A stretch of 64,000 nucleotides of DNA, taken from positions 1 through 64,000 of the forward strand of contig CAZPKC010000004.1 of NCBI GenBank assembly GCA_964587125.1, given 5' to 3'. A model generated the notes under the pieces. It ran no database searches, was not told where the DNA came from, and saw only the letters and a program-made list of their open reading frames with translations. The DNA comes from CAIXLI01 sp964587125. Its GTDB lineage: Bacteria > Pseudomonadota > Alphaproteobacteria > UBA9219. Within the stretch, counting starts at the first letter, position 1. Every line of letters starts with the position of its first letter. Shown here one piece after another: positions 7,732 to 16,474 of this stretch. Both the position numbers and the translations under genes were made by a program.

Positions 7732-10038
7732 TTACCCCTTCACCGTCTCATCCTCTTTTTTCTCGCCCTGCGCCTTTTGCGCGTCCGACGCGTGAACCTC
7801 GAACGTCAGTTTATCCGCAGCCGCATCGAATCCCACCGTCACCGCCCCGCCTTTTTGCAAAGCGCCGAACAGCAATTCCTCGGCCAAGGGCTTTTTGACA
7901 TGCTCCTGTATGACGCGACTGAGCGGCCTCGCGCCGTATAACGGATCGTATCCTTTTTGCGCGAGCCACGTCCGCGCTTCCGGCTTCAAGTCGATCGTCA
8001 CGCCGCGCTCGCCCAACTGGCTTTCAAGCTGCAGGATGAATTTTTCCACCACGCGCTCGACGGTCTCGCGCGATAACGCGCTGAAGGGGATAATCGCGTC
8101 CAAGCGGTTGCGGAATTCCGGCGAGAAGAATTTGGTGATCGCCTCGACGTCCTCGCCCGAACGCGCCTCGCGCACAAATCCTATTGCGGGCTTCGCGAGT
8201 TCGGCCGATCCCGCGTTCGTCGTCATGATCAAAATCACATTGCGGAAATTAACGACCTTTCCGTTATGATCGGTCAAATTCCCGTGATCCATCACCTGCA
8301 ACAAAATGCCGAACAAATCAGGATGCGCTTTTTCGACTTCGTCCAGCAGCAAAACGCAATGCGGTTGTTGATCGACGGCGTCGGTTAAGAGCCCGCCTTG
8401 CTCGAACCCAACGTATCCGGGCGGCGCGCCGATGAGCCGCGACAGACTGTGCTTTTCCATGTATTCGGACATGTCGAAACGCTTCATCTCGACGCCCAAA
8501 CTCGCTGCCATTTGCCGCGCCACCTCGGTCTTGCCGACGCCGGTCGGTCCCGTAAACAAATAACATCCGATAGGCTTTTCCGGCTCGCGCAAACCCGCGC
8601 GCGCCAATTTGATCGCCGCGACCAAAGCGCCGATGGCCTCGTCCTGCCCGAAAACGAGCGTCTTCAAATCGCGGTCTAGGTTCCGCAACGTCTCGCGGTC
8701 GTCCGCGCCGACCGATTTCGGCGGCACGCGCGCGAGTTTCGCAACAATGGCCTCCATATCCGCGACATCCAGAAGCGGATTGCGTTTTTCGGGAGGCAGC
8801 AGCATCTGCGACGCTCCCGCCTCGTCGATCACGTCGATAGCCTTATCCGGCAATTTGCGGTCGTTGATATACCGCGCGGAAAGCTCGACGGCGGCGCGTA
8901 TCGCCTCGTCGGTGAAGCGCAAATGATGATGTTCCTCGTAAACAGGCTTCAATCCCGCGAGAATTTTAACCGCATCCTCGACCGAAGGCTCGTTGATGTC
9001 GATTTTCTGAAACCGCCGCGCCAGCGCGTGGTCTTTCTCGAAATGATTGCGGTATTCCTTGTACGTCGTCGATCCGATGCAGCGCAACGAGCCGTTCGCC
9101 AGAGCGGGTTTCAGCAAATTCGACGCGTCCATCGAGCCGGAAGACGTAGCGCCCGCGCCGATAACCGTATGAATCTCGTCGATAAACAAAACGGCGTGCG
9201 GAACGGCCTTCAATTCCTTCAAAACGGCCTTGACGCGCTCCTCGAAGTCGCCGCGATACCTCGTCCCCGCCAAAAGCAACCCCATATCGAGCGCGAAAAT
9301 CACCGCCTCGCGCAAGGCGTCGGGAACTTCGCCGCGTACGATCCGCCGTGCCAATCCTTCGGCAATCGCGGTCTTGCCTACGCCCGGATCTCCGACGTAA
9401 AGCGGATTATTCTTCTGCCGCCTGCATAAAATCTGAATCGTCCTATCAACCTCGTCGCCGCGCCCGATCAACGGGTCGATATGCCCTTCTTTCGCCTTTT
9501 CGTTCAGATTGACGCAAAAGTTATCAAGCGCGCTAGCTTTTTTGACGCCACCTTCGCTTCCGGCCCTCTCTTCTTCTTCACTTTCGCCCTCGGCGGCCTC
9601 GCCGGATTTCGTGATGCCGTGCGAGATGTAATTGACCGCGTCGAAGCGCGTCATGTTCTGCGCCTGAAGGAAAAACACCGCGTGGCTTTCGCGCTCCGAG
9701 AAAAGAGACACAAGGACATTAGCGCCTGTCACTTCCTCGCGCCCTGCGGATTGCACGTGAATGACGGCGCGTTGCAAAACGCGCTGGAATCCGGACGTGG
9801 GTTTGGCGTCGCCTTCGTAAGCGTCGATGACAAGATCGGCCAGTTCCGAGTCGATGTGCCGGATCAATTCTGCGCGCAGCATCTCCAGATCGACGTTGCA
9901 GGCGCGCAAAACGGCGACGGCGTCGGCGTCGTCCAGCAGCGCGAGCAAAAGATGCTCCAAAGTCGCATATTCATGCCTGCGCTGGTTGGCCAAAGCCAAC
10001 GCGCGATGCAACGTCCGTTCAAGAGTGCGAGAAAGCAT
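7732..10038 (-). CDS. clpA: ATP-dependent Clp protease ATP-binding subunit ClpA
   Basis: ClpA is the hexameric AAA+ unfoldase that feeds substrates to ClpP. The 768-residue protein has an N-terminal Clp repeat domain (residues 1-140), a first AAA module with Walker A GDPGVGKT at 216-223 and Walker B VLFIDEIH, and a second with Walker A GPTGVGKT and LLLDEVEKAHPD. The IGF segment (KPAIGFVRE) is the ClpP-docking loop. There is no middle coiled-coil domain, which excludes ClpB. The adaptor gene clpS, which often precedes clpA, is absent: the upstream neighbour is divergent tsaD. A TATACT-like -10 hexamer lies at 10064-10069 on the minus strand. Confidence 0.97.
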   Translation of the reverse strand: MLSRTLERTLHRALALANQRRHEYATLEHLLLALLDDADAVAVLRACNVDLEMLRAELIRHIDSELADLVIDAYEGDAKPTSGFQRVLQRAVIHVQSAGREEVTGANVLVSLFSERESHAVFFLQAQNMTRFDAVNYISHGITKSGEAAEGESEEEERAGSEGGVKKASALDNFCVNLNEKAKEGHIDPLIGRGDEVDRTIQILCRRQKNNPLYVGDPGVGKTAIAEGLARRIVRGEVPDALREAVIFALDMGLLLAGTRYRGDFEERVKAVLKELKAVPHAVLFIDEIHTVIGAGATSSGSMDASNLLKPALANGSLRCIGSTTYKEYRNHFEKDHALARRFQKIDINEPSVEDAVKILAGLKPVYEEHHHLRFTDEAIRAAVELSARYINDRKLPDKAIDVIDEAGASQMLLPPEKRNPLLDVADMEAIVAKLARVPPKSVGADDRETLRNLDRDLKTLVFGQDEAIGALVAAIKLARAGLREPEKPIGCYLFTGPTGVGKTEVARQMAASLGVEMKRFDMSEYMEKHSLSRLIGAPPGYVGFEQGGLLTDAVDQQPHCVLLLDEVEKAHPDLFGILLQVMDHGNLTDHNGKVVNFRNVILIMTTNAGSAELAKPAIGFVREARSGEDVEAITKFFSPEFRNRLDAIIPFSALSRETVERVVEKFILQLESQLGERGVTIDLKPEARTWLAQKGYDPLYGARPLSRVIQEHVKKPLAEELLFGALQKGGAVTVGFDAAADKLTFEVHASDAQKAQGEKKEDETVKG

Positions 10039-10139
10039 ATAATTCCCAACCTTCGAAGCTTAAAGTATAGTACCAAACAAATGGGCGTTCATGGAAAATA
10101 TGCAAGGGGTCGCCAACGCCCGCGACAAAGGAAATTTCT

Positions 10140-11171
10140 ATGCTTGTTCTAGGCCTTGAAACCAGTTGCGACGATACAGGCGTTGGCATCGTCGATGCCG
10201 ACCGCAACATTCTTGCAAACGTCGTCGCCTCGCAACTTGCGGCGCATAAGCCGTATGGAGGCGTCGTGCCCGAAGTCGCCGCGCGCGCGCATTTGGACGT
10301 TATCGACGGCGTTATCGCGCAAGCCTTGAAAGAATCCGGCCTCAGCCTTTCCGATATTGCTGCGGTGGCCGCGACGACGGGGCCAGGGCTTATCGGCGGC
10401 GTCATGGTCGGCTCGATGATGGGCAAGGCGATTTCAGCGGTGCGCAAGCTTCCCTTCATTTCGGTCAATCATCTCGAAGCGCACGCGCTCACCGCGCGCC
10501 TCACGAACGACATCGATTTTCCCTATCTGTTATTGCTGGCGTCCGGAGGCCATTGCCAGTTGCTTCTGGTGCACGGCGTCGGCGATTATCGCCTTTTAGG
10601 GCGCACGATCGACGACGCGGTGGGGGAATGCTTCGACAAATGCGCGAAAATGCTGGGGCTTGGCTATCCCGGCGGGCCGTTAATCGAGGTCGCGGCACGT
10701 GACGGCGATCCTAAGAAATTTTTGTTACCAAGACCCATGCTCGGCCGCAAAGGCTGCGATTTCTCGTTTTCGGGCCTTAAAACTTCCGTAAGGACACTAA
10801 TCGAAGGTCAAACCCTAACGCCAATCCTCGTCTCCGACATGGCCGCGAGCCTTCAATCGGCGATAGCCGACAGCATCGCCGACCGCGCCCGTCACGCCTT
10901 CGCAATTCTGAAAGAAGAAAAGCAATCCGTCACGGCTTTCGTTGCGGCAGGAGGCGTCGCAGCAAACCAAAAACTCCGCGAGCGCCTCACGAAGATCGCC
11001 GAAGAAAATAACGTCGCCTTCGCGGCCCCTCCGCCCGAACTCTGCACCGATAATGGCGTCATGGTCGCATGGGCGGGTCTTGAAAGATTCCGCTTAGGCT
11101 TGACCGACGGCCTTGATGTCCGCGCCCGTCCGCGTTGGCCTCTTGAGGAAGTTCGAAACGCCCGATGTTAA
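10140..11171 (+). CDS. tsaD: tRNA N6-adenosine threonylcarbamoyltransferase
   Basis: TsaD transfers the threonylcarbamoyl group to A37 of ANN-decoding tRNAs, with TsaB, TsaC and TsaE. The 343-residue ASKHA-fold protein shows the opening phosphate loop (VLGLETSCDDTGVGIV), the metal-binding HLEAH motif in SVNHLEAHALT, the ASGGHCQLLLV strand and the GPGLIGG segment. Length is normal for the family. In many Alphaproteobacteria tsaD lies beside gpsA or hem genes; here it is divergent from clpA. An AAGGAAATTTCT stretch before the ATG serves as ribosome site. Confidence 0.97.
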   Translation: MLVLGLETSCDDTGVGIVDADRNILANVVASQLAAHKPYGGVVPEVAARAHLDVIDGVIAQALKESGLSLSDIAAVAATTGPGLIGGVMVGSMMGKAISAVRKLPFISVNHLEAHALTARLTNDIDFPYLLLLASGGHCQLLLVHGVGDYRLLGRTIDDAVGECFDKCAKMLGLGYPGGPLIEVAARDGDPKKFLLPRPMLGRKGCDFSFSGLKTSVRTLIEGQTLTPILVSDMAASLQSAIADSIADRARHAFAILKEEKQSVTAFVAAGGVAANQKLRERLTKIAEENNVAFAAPPPELCTDNGVMVAWAGLERFRLGLTDGLDVRARPRWPLEEVRNARC

Positions 11172-11252
11172 CCATAATTTCTTCTTTTTAATTTCATGGG
11201 CGCGTAGTACTTTCCGGACATTCGAAAACCCTATTTATAAAAGGAAAAATTC

Positions 11253-11972
11253 ATGACCAGCGACGAGCCGCAAAAAAGAATAGAAATCGTCGGCAGCCAA
11301 TATGAAATCGAGCTTGAAGTGGCGAAGGCGTTAAGGGCGGCTGTGGTTTTTTTCGTGCCGACTATGTTAACCCCGCTTTTTTTCAATCCCGACGACATTT
11401 ATTTTGACGAAAAGGATAAGCTCTTTAAGCTGGGGGACGGCGTCGAAGTGCCGACTGGTTTAATGCCGCCCGAAAAAGCCAACGACCCGGCGCAGCTTTC
11501 CACGGTTCTTGCGCGCGTCAAGCCGATGTGGAAGATGATGAAAAAAATAAACATTTTTATCACTATCGTGACGGCCAATATGGAGCGTCCGCAAATCGGC
11601 AACAAAGAGGCGGACGTTATTCCCATGCGAAACGCCTTACTGAAGCACAAGGACTGGATGAATATAATCCGGATCGACCAGGAATGGTTTAACGAGAACA
11701 AGGAACAAATCCCTGCCGCCAGCTATGTTTGGCTGGACAACACGGGAAAAGTCAGATTGGCGACGATCTTCGCCTCGCAAATTTGCGCGCCGGATTCGAC
11801 AGCTAAGTTTGATAAACTATTCGACAACGATGCCTATTTATACATCGATAACGTAAATGGCCTTCTTATGAAAATGGGCGAACCGACGACGGACGAACTG
11901 CTTGCTAATCTTGAACCAAACTTTCCCATGAGGGCGAACAAACAGCGGCCAATACACGGCATAACGGCCTAA
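11253..11972 (+). CDS. Hypothetical protein
   Basis: This 239-residue soluble protein is not recognised. It lacks a signal peptide and has a mixed alpha/beta look, with conserved-looking segments VTANMERPQIGNKEADVIPMRN and SYVWLDNTGKVRLATIFASQICAP. An AAAGGAAAAA ribosome site precedes the ATG. It is AT-richer than tsaD or ptsN and its end overlaps the convergent ptsN stop by 4 bases. Neighbours give no functional hint. Confidence 0.7.
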   Translation: MTSDEPQKRIEIVGSQYEIELEVAKALRAAVVFFVPTMLTPLFFNPDDIYFDEKDKLFKLGDGVEVPTGLMPPEKANDPAQLSTVLARVKPMWKMMKKINIFITIVTANMERPQIGNKEADVIPMRNALLKHKDWMNIIRIDQEWFNENKEQIPAASYVWLDNTGKVRLATIFASQICAPDSTAKFDKLFDNDAYLYIDNVNGLLMKMGEPTTDELLANLEPNFPMRANKQRPIHGITA

Positions 11973-12451
11973 GCCGCCTTCGCCGGAGCCGTCTCGTTTT
12001 CCGTCAACAGGCGGTAAATCGACGCGACATCTTTCGCGTCGCGCAACCGCTGGCACAACGCGGCGTCGCGCAGAAGGCGCGACACGGAGGCTAAAGCCTG
12101 CAAATGGTCGGCTCCGGCGTCTTCGGGCGACAGAAGCAGGAAAACAAGATCGACCGGCTTTTCGTCGATCGCCTCGAAATCCACGGGCTTCTGCAAACGC
12201 GCGAAGAATCCGAAAACCTTTTTAAGACCGGGCGCGCGCCCGTGAGGAATGGCGATGCCTTGCCCGACTCCCGTCGTGCCCAATCTTTCGCGTTCCCACA
12301 AAATGTCGAATACGGCGAACTTATCCATGCCGAGAATGAGCGCGGTCGAAGCCGCGAGGCTTTGCAGCGCATCCTTTTTCGCCAAAACGGTCAAAGACGC
12401 GTCGATAGCCTGCGGAGAGATCAAATCGCGCATGGAAAGCGTCTGAGCCAT
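11969..12451 (-). CDS. ptsN: PTS IIA-like nitrogen-regulatory protein (EIIA-Ntr)
   Basis: EIIA-Ntr is the terminal phosphoacceptor of the nitrogen phosphotransferase chain (PtsP-PtsO-PtsN) and acts by protein contacts rather than sugar transport. The 160-residue protein has the active His70 within GIAIPHGR and the surrounding fold (GVGQGIAIPHGRAPGLKK; VDLVFLLLSPEDAGADHLQALA). It lies 9 bases downstream of hpf, the widely conserved rpoN-hpf-ptsN order; rpoN is not adjacent here. Confidence 0.95.
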   Translation of the reverse strand: MAQTLSMRDLISPQAIDASLTVLAKKDALQSLAASTALILGMDKFAVFDILWERERLGTTGVGQGIAIPHGRAPGLKKVFGFFARLQKPVDFEAIDEKPVDLVFLLLSPEDAGADHLQALASVSRLLRDAALCQRLRDAKDVASIYRLLTENETAPAKAA

Positions 12452-12460
12452 GAATGACCC

Positions 12461-13054
12461 TTACGCTTTCCGCGAGGGCGGAGCGGATTCGGCGGGATCG
12501 ACCCAGCCGATATTCCCGTCTTCGCGGCGATAAATCATGTTCAGTCCGCCGTGGCCGCGGTTGCGGAACAAAAGCGCGGGCAAATCGCCCAGATCAAGGC
12601 GCATCACGGCTTCGCCGACCGTCAGCGTCTCCACGGGCGTCGTCATTTCGGCGATCACGGCGGGATTATCGCCGACTTCTTCGTTCGCGCCTTTTTCGTC
12701 GCCGTGAAGCACAAACGAACTGGCAAGCATGGAATCGGCTTTTTCCCGTTTGGCGTCATGATGATGTTGAGTAATCTTGGTTTTATGGCGGCGCAGGCGG
12801 CCTGAAAGCTTGGCGACGGCGGCGTCGAACGCGGGGTAGGGCTCGACGGCTTCGGCGGTGCTTTGCAGAAGCGTGCCGTGTCCCCCATGCACGAGAATAT
12901 CGGCGCGGAACAAATGGGCGTCGCGCGAAAAAGTCACCGTGGCGTCCAAAGAATCATCATAATACTTGCCAACAACCTCCTCCAGATGGAACTTCACATG
13001 GCTGCGCAAAGCGTCGCCAACATCGATTTGCTTGCCCTTGACAGACAGTTTCAT
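12461..13054 (-). CDS. hpf: Ribosome hibernation promoting factor, long form
   Basis: Long HPF dimerises 70S ribosomes into inactive 100S particles in stationary phase. The protein (about 197 residues) has the N-terminal S30AE ribosome-binding domain (MKLSVKGKQIDVGDALRSHV and HLFRADILVHGG), a charged linker, and the C-terminal dimerisation domain (TVGEAVMRLDLGDLPALLFRNR), which marks the long form. I placed the start at 13054. The in-frame extension to 13210 translates a palindromic repeat and does not match the family. It forms an operon with ptsN. Confidence 0.94.
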   Translation of the reverse strand: MKLSVKGKQIDVGDALRSHVKFHLEEVVGKYYDDSLDATVTFSRDAHLFRADILVHGGHGTLLQSTAEAVEPYPAFDAAVAKLSGRLRRHKTKITQHHHDAKREKADSMLASSFVLHGDEKGANEEVGDNPAVIAEMTTPVETLTVGEAVMRLDLGDLPALLFRNRGHGGLNMIYRREDGNIGWVDPAESAPPSRKA

Positions 13055-13116
13055 AGAAGATCTCATTGTAAAAGTTGAAAGATAAGTCGCTTTGACCGTC
13101 CGGCGGCTCTGCCGCC

Positions 13117-13158
13117 AAACGACCCTGTGCCATCCTCCTTCGCCAAAGCTTCGGAGGA
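13117..13158. repeat. Dispersed palindromic repeat upstream of hpf
   Basis: The core CCTCCTTCGCCAAAGCTTCGGAGG is an imperfect inverted repeat followed by ACAAGT, a form common among intergenic repeats in several bacterial genomes. It lies in the leader region of hpf and is responsible for a false upstream reading frame. Confidence 0.5.
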
Positions 13159-13321
13159 CAAGTGGCTCTGGGCATAAGTCCCATTTCATCAGAAAACGAG
13201 CCCCGTACATAAGGACAACTTCCCGCTTCTGTCAAGAAAACAGGAAAACCGATAATTCTGAACGGGTTAAGGTTTTCAGGTCCCAATCAATTCAAGAAGC
13301 GCGTCCCATTTTAAGGGGTGG

Positions 13322-13408
13322 TGGTGCGGCCGAGAAGACTCGAACTTCCAAGAGATTTCTCCCACCAGCACCTCAAGCTGGCGCGTCTACCAATTTCGCC
13401 ACGGCCGC
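13322..13408 (-). tRNA. tRNA-Leu (anticodon GAG)
   Basis: The minus-strand sequence begins GCGGCCGTGGCGAAATTGG and ends with the complementary acceptor arm, discriminator A and an encoded CCA. The D arm contains GGTAGACGC. The anticodon arm CCAGC-TTGAGGT-GCTGG gives anticodon GAG. The variable arm is long, as expected for a class II leucine tRNA, and the T arm contains GTTCGAGTC. The 7-base acceptor stem pairs perfectly. Total length with CCA is 87 bases. It marks the edge of the accessory block to its right. Confidence 0.96.
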
Positions 13409-13488
13409 ATGCCCCGTAAAAAGAGGTAAGGGCAAGCCAATAGCAGAACTCCCACGCCTTTATCAAGGGGTTATGCCGTCCCGCCGGA

Positions 13489-14073
13489 TTATTTCGGCCC
13501 TTCTTGTCCGCAGGCGATTTTCTTCCTGTTGACGCGTGCCTTGGCGGCCACTCGCGCATTCCTCAGGCGAGTCAAATCGGCGGAAGACGATTTTCCGCCC
13601 GTGCTTTTGGCGAAGAGAATCCTTGTTTTGTTGGCCAGTTTATCAATGGTTGTCTCGTCTTCATGATGATCAATGCTGGCCAGTTTTTTAAGCCCGTTTT
13701 CGCCGCTGGCTTTGAAAGCATAGCTTTGGGCTTTTTGTACCGCTTCTATGGTAGCGTCATCCGGATCGCCGAGCATATCCGTTACCAGATCGCCGTTGAC
13801 GAAGCCGTTGAGCCTTAAAACCAAGCGTCCGATACTCCCGATTTCCCCTCCGGTGAGCGGGTGGGAGTCGTCCATAAGCCTGTTAAGGCAAAGCTGAATA
13901 GGCTTGGCCACGACTTCGCGGCGAATCTCGCGGATTCGTTCCTCTTTTTCAAGATCGTCGGGCTCGATCCTTTCCTGTCTAAGGATATCGCGCGCCTCAA
14001 GTCGCATATAAAAACATGAATACCGGTTGCCTAACACCAAAGCGGACAACGGCTTGTTTATTTTGGGTTCCAT
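13489..14073 (-). CDS. Hypothetical protein, paralogue of the gene at 14957
   Basis: This 194-residue soluble protein is not recognised. It is clearly paralogous to the protein at 14957-15538: both begin MEP-NKP-SAL with LxxNxYS soon after. They share I(R)xIRxEVVAxPxxxCxxRL, a segment with GDI/GxI followed by LxLxxFVxGD, and end with a basic RxARxAAxARVxRxK tail. There is no signal peptide and no catalytic motif. The gene lies beside tRNA-Leu and shares with its paralogue a conserved AT-rich upstream element (14127-14166 here). The basic C-terminus could bind nucleic acid, but that is a guess. Confidence 0.7.
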   Translation of the reverse strand: MEPKINKPLSALVLGNRYSCFYMRLEARDILRQERIEPDDLEKEERIREIRREVVAKPIQLCLNRLMDDSHPLTGGEIGSIGRLVLRLNGFVNGDLVTDMLGDPDDATIEAVQKAQSYAFKASGENGLKKLASIDHHEDETTIDKLANKTRILFAKSTGGKSSSADLTRLRNARVAAKARVNRKKIACGQEGPK

Positions 14074-14126
14074 ATACCCCCCCCTGATAATAGGATAACT
14101 ATCTGAAATAACTTTACGATTGCATG

Positions 14127-14166
14127 CTGTCTATCACGCTTTATTGCTTTTAAAAAGGGGAAAAGG
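14127..14166 (-). promoter_or_regulatory. Conserved upstream element of the paralogue pair, copy 1
   Basis: The plus-strand stretch CTGTCTATCACGCTTTATTG followed by CTTTTAAAAAGGGGAAAAGG matches, with a few changes, 15592-15631 upstream of the second paralogue. The similarity extends well outside coding sequence, about 55-90 bases before each start, suggesting a shared promoter or regulator site. The precise boxes cannot be assigned. Confidence 0.5.
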
Positions 14167-14224
14167 GCAACCCCCGATTTAAAAACTTACGGAACAGCGG
14201 CATTCTTACGCCTTTATCAAAAGA

Positions 14225-14899
14225 TTACGGAGTAGGCGGGCGGGAATTATCCTGAACCGAACGTCCGGCGGGAACAGACAGATTTTCAGCCGCCAAATCG
14301 CTTTCGATAACTATAATGGCGCAATCAGCTTCCGCTTGAAGGTCCGGACAAAGCTGGGCTTTATTTTTTTGCGCCTCTTTCATCCAAAAAAGGGCGTCCG
14401 GCAAGGATTTTTCCACGCCGCGTCCGGCATAGAACTTGGCGGCGACGCTCATCTGGCCTTCGGCATATCCGGCGTTCGCCGCTTCGAGGCAAAGATCGAA
14501 AGACACTTTATCCCGATCCTCTCCATGGTTAACGGGAATGAGGCAATCGTCGATAAGCGTTGCCAGCGAAACCTTCGCGCGCGAAGAATTATATCCGCCG
14601 TCGTCGGGCATCGCGGCCGCGATAAAATAATATTTTGCGGCTTTTTTGAAAAAATCCTCGGCGGCTTTAATATCCGTATCTAACAAAGAATCCGCCTTTT
14701 CCTCGCAAAGCAAGGCGATGCCGAACGGCGCTGCGGAAATTCTGAAAGGAGAATCCAAAAGCGACCCTAAATATCCCACGGCCCGCACGAAATCCGCCAT
14801 ATCCCCTTTTTCCAGAAAACGCTGCGCGAATCCGGACGCGCGCCTCAAAGTATCGTCAACGTCTTCAACGGATGAAATCATCGTCAGGCTTTCTTGCAA
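14225..14899 (-). CDS. Sel1-repeat-containing hypothetical protein
   Basis: This 224-residue alpha-helical protein has at least one clear Sel1-type repeat (AANAGYAEGQMSVAAKFYAG followed by RGVEKSLPDALFWMKEA) and a degenerate preceding one (AEDFFKKAAKYYFIAAAMPD). Sel1 repeats are protein-interaction solenoids. No signal peptide is evident, and the C-terminal 20 residues are Pro/Ser-rich. It sits between the two paralogous genes on the same strand, so the three may act together; the function is unknown. Confidence 0.7.
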   Translation of the reverse strand: MQESLTMISSVEDVDDTLRRASGFAQRFLEKGDMADFVRAVGYLGSLLDSPFRISAAPFGIALLCEEKADSLLDTDIKAAEDFFKKAAKYYFIAAAMPDDGGYNSSRAKVSLATLIDDCLIPVNHGEDRDKVSFDLCLEAANAGYAEGQMSVAAKFYAGRGVEKSLPDALFWMKEAQKNKAQLCPDLQAEADCAIIVIESDLAAENLSVPAGRSVQDNSRPPTP

Positions 14900-14956
14900 T
14901 GAGGTTTTATGCCGGTTGTCGCGAAAAAGTCCCTCTCTTCGGGTTCATGCGCCGGA

Positions 14957-15538
14957 CTATTTCGACGCCGCGCAAAATTTCTGCCGCCTTTTGACGCGCG
15001 CGATAGCCGCCGCACGCGCGCTCCTGATTCTCAGGTCGTCGATCAAGGTCAGGCCTTCTCCGCCCGTTTTGTTGGGCAGGACCCTCGAGATTTGGTTCTT
15101 TAATGCTTTGACGGATTCGAGGGTTTCGCCGTCGCTGCCGGCAACCAGTTTTTCCAGCAACGCATCGCCCGAGATTCCGGAGGCCACCATAACCGTTTTT
15201 CGCAAAAGATCGCAAATCGCGTCGTCGGGGCGGCCGCCGAAGCCGTCTTTTATATCGCCGGTGACAAAGCTGCTGAGCGTCAAAATCAAGGTTCGGAGAG
15301 TTACGATGTCCCTCGGCTGGAGCGGGTAGGCGCTGTTCGTCAGTCTGGCAAAACAAATCTTCATAGGTTCGGCCACGACTTCTTTGCGGATATCGCGGAT
15401 TTGCTTCTCGTTATTTGGATCGCCAACATCGATTTTTCTCTGATTGACGATATCGCGCGAGATGTCTTTGATTTTCTGGAACGAATAATTGTTGCGCAAA
15501 AATAAAGCGCTCGGCGGTTTGTTTGTCTCCGGCTCCAT
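14957..15538 (-). CDS. Hypothetical protein, paralogue of the gene at 13489
   Basis: This is a protein of about 193 residues when started at 15538 (MEPETNKPPSALFLRNNYS), which aligns with the start of the paralogue at 13489. An in-frame ATG at 15619 would add 27 residues without counterpart, so it is not preferred. Shared features are the IRDIRKEVVAEPMKICFARL segment, the LxLxSFVTGDI segment and the basic Arg/Lys tail. Upstream lies the same AT-rich element as its paralogue (15592-15631). The pair looks like a lineage-specific duplication. No function is assigned. Confidence 0.68.
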   Translation of the reverse strand: MEPETNKPPSALFLRNNYSFQKIKDISRDIVNQRKIDVGDPNNEKQIRDIRKEVVAEPMKICFARLTNSAYPLQPRDIVTLRTLILTLSSFVTGDIKDGFGGRPDDAICDLLRKTVMVASGISGDALLEKLVAGSDGETLESVKALKNQISRVLPNKTGGEGLTLIDDLRIRSARAAAIARVKRRQKFCAASK

Positions 15539-15591
15539 ATATATATCTCCCTTGAAAATCAAACGTACGTGAAATGAATTCGCCTTTTTTT

Positions 15592-15631
15592 GTTGTCTAC
15601 CACGCTTTTTTGCTTTCAAAAAGGGAAAAGG
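15592..15631 (-). promoter_or_regulatory. Conserved upstream element of the paralogue pair, copy 2
   Basis: The plus-strand stretch TTGTCTACCACGCTTTTTTG followed by CTTTCAAAAAGGGAAAAGG matches the region upstream of the first paralogue (14127-14166). It lies about 55-95 bases before the preferred start at 15538 and partly overlaps the longer alternative start at 15619, further evidence that the shorter start is right. Confidence 0.5.
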
Positions 15632-15722
15632 ACTAAACTAAAACGCCCAAAACACATTGATTTATAAAGATGTTCATGACTTTAGGCTTAACGAAACAAA
15701 AGCTTTTTGAAAACGAAAAAGT

Positions 15723-16466
15723 TTATTTCTTCAAAAGCTCTCCGACATTATCGGAATAGACGGCGGCGATCCCCGCCGCCATCAATTCCTTGGCGCGTGC
15801 GGAATCGTTGATCGTATAAGCCAGAACGGGCATGGGGGAATCGCGCAGGATTTCAAGGCGTTCGGGCGTCAGCAAGTCGGCTTTAAAAGTGACGGTCGAA
15901 GCTTGGGTCAACGTGGCCGTTTTGATCCAGTCGTCCTGCCACTCTTCCAACAGCAATCCGCGCGGCCAGTCTGGGTTCAGCTGCGCGGCGATCAACAAAG
16001 CGTCGGCATGGAAACTCGAGATAACCGGCGGCGGCATGTCCTTCGGCCATAATTTGGCGGCCTCGATCAAAGCGACCATGACGGTCGCCTGCGTGCGTCC
16101 GGGGCTTGGTTTCAGTTCCAGAATCAGCCGCATGTCCGACGCGGCGCAAAAAGCCACCAATTCCGCCAACGACGTTACGCGCGTATTCGAAAAAGAAGGC
16201 GAAAACCAGCTTCCGGCGTCGAGCAACTGCAAGTCTTTCCACGCCAAGGAGGCGACGGGGCCGCGTCCGGACGTCGTGCGGTCGAGCGTATCGTCGTGCA
16301 TCAGGACGGGAACGCCGTCCGAGGTCAGTTTAACGTCAGTCTCGATCCATTTGGCTCCGGCGTCGCGGGCGGCGATAAACGACTCCAGCGTATTTTCGGG
16401 CGCGCGCCGCGGCGCGCCGCGATGGGCGACGACGGGAGGAAAAAACTCGATTTTTGCTGGATACAT
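15723..16466 (-). CDS. ugpQ: Glycerophosphodiester phosphodiesterase
   Basis: The enzyme hydrolyses deacylated phospholipids to sn-glycerol 3-phosphate and an alcohol. The protein (about 247 residues) has the GDPD TIM-barrel signature: VAHRGAPRRAPENTLESF, then WIETDVKLTSDGVPVLMHDD, supplying the catalytic His pair and Glu/Asp metal ligands. No signal peptide is seen, so it is probably cytoplasmic, as in UgpQ. The start at 16466 follows the tetR stop by 8 bases; an ATG at 16514 would overlap tetR by 40 bases. It is likely co-transcribed with tetR. Confidence 0.92.
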   Translation of the reverse strand: MYPAKIEFFPPVVAHRGAPRRAPENTLESFIAARDAGAKWIETDVKLTSDGVPVLMHDDTLDRTTSGRGPVASLAWKDLQLLDAGSWFSPSFSNTRVTSLAELVAFCAASDMRLILELKPSPGRTQATVMVALIEAAKLWPKDMPPPVISSFHADALLIAAQLNPDWPRGLLLEEWQDDWIKTATLTQASTVTFKADLLTPERLEILRDSPMPVLAYTINDSARAKELMAAGIAAVYSDNVGELLKK

Positions 16467-16474
16467 GCTCGAAA

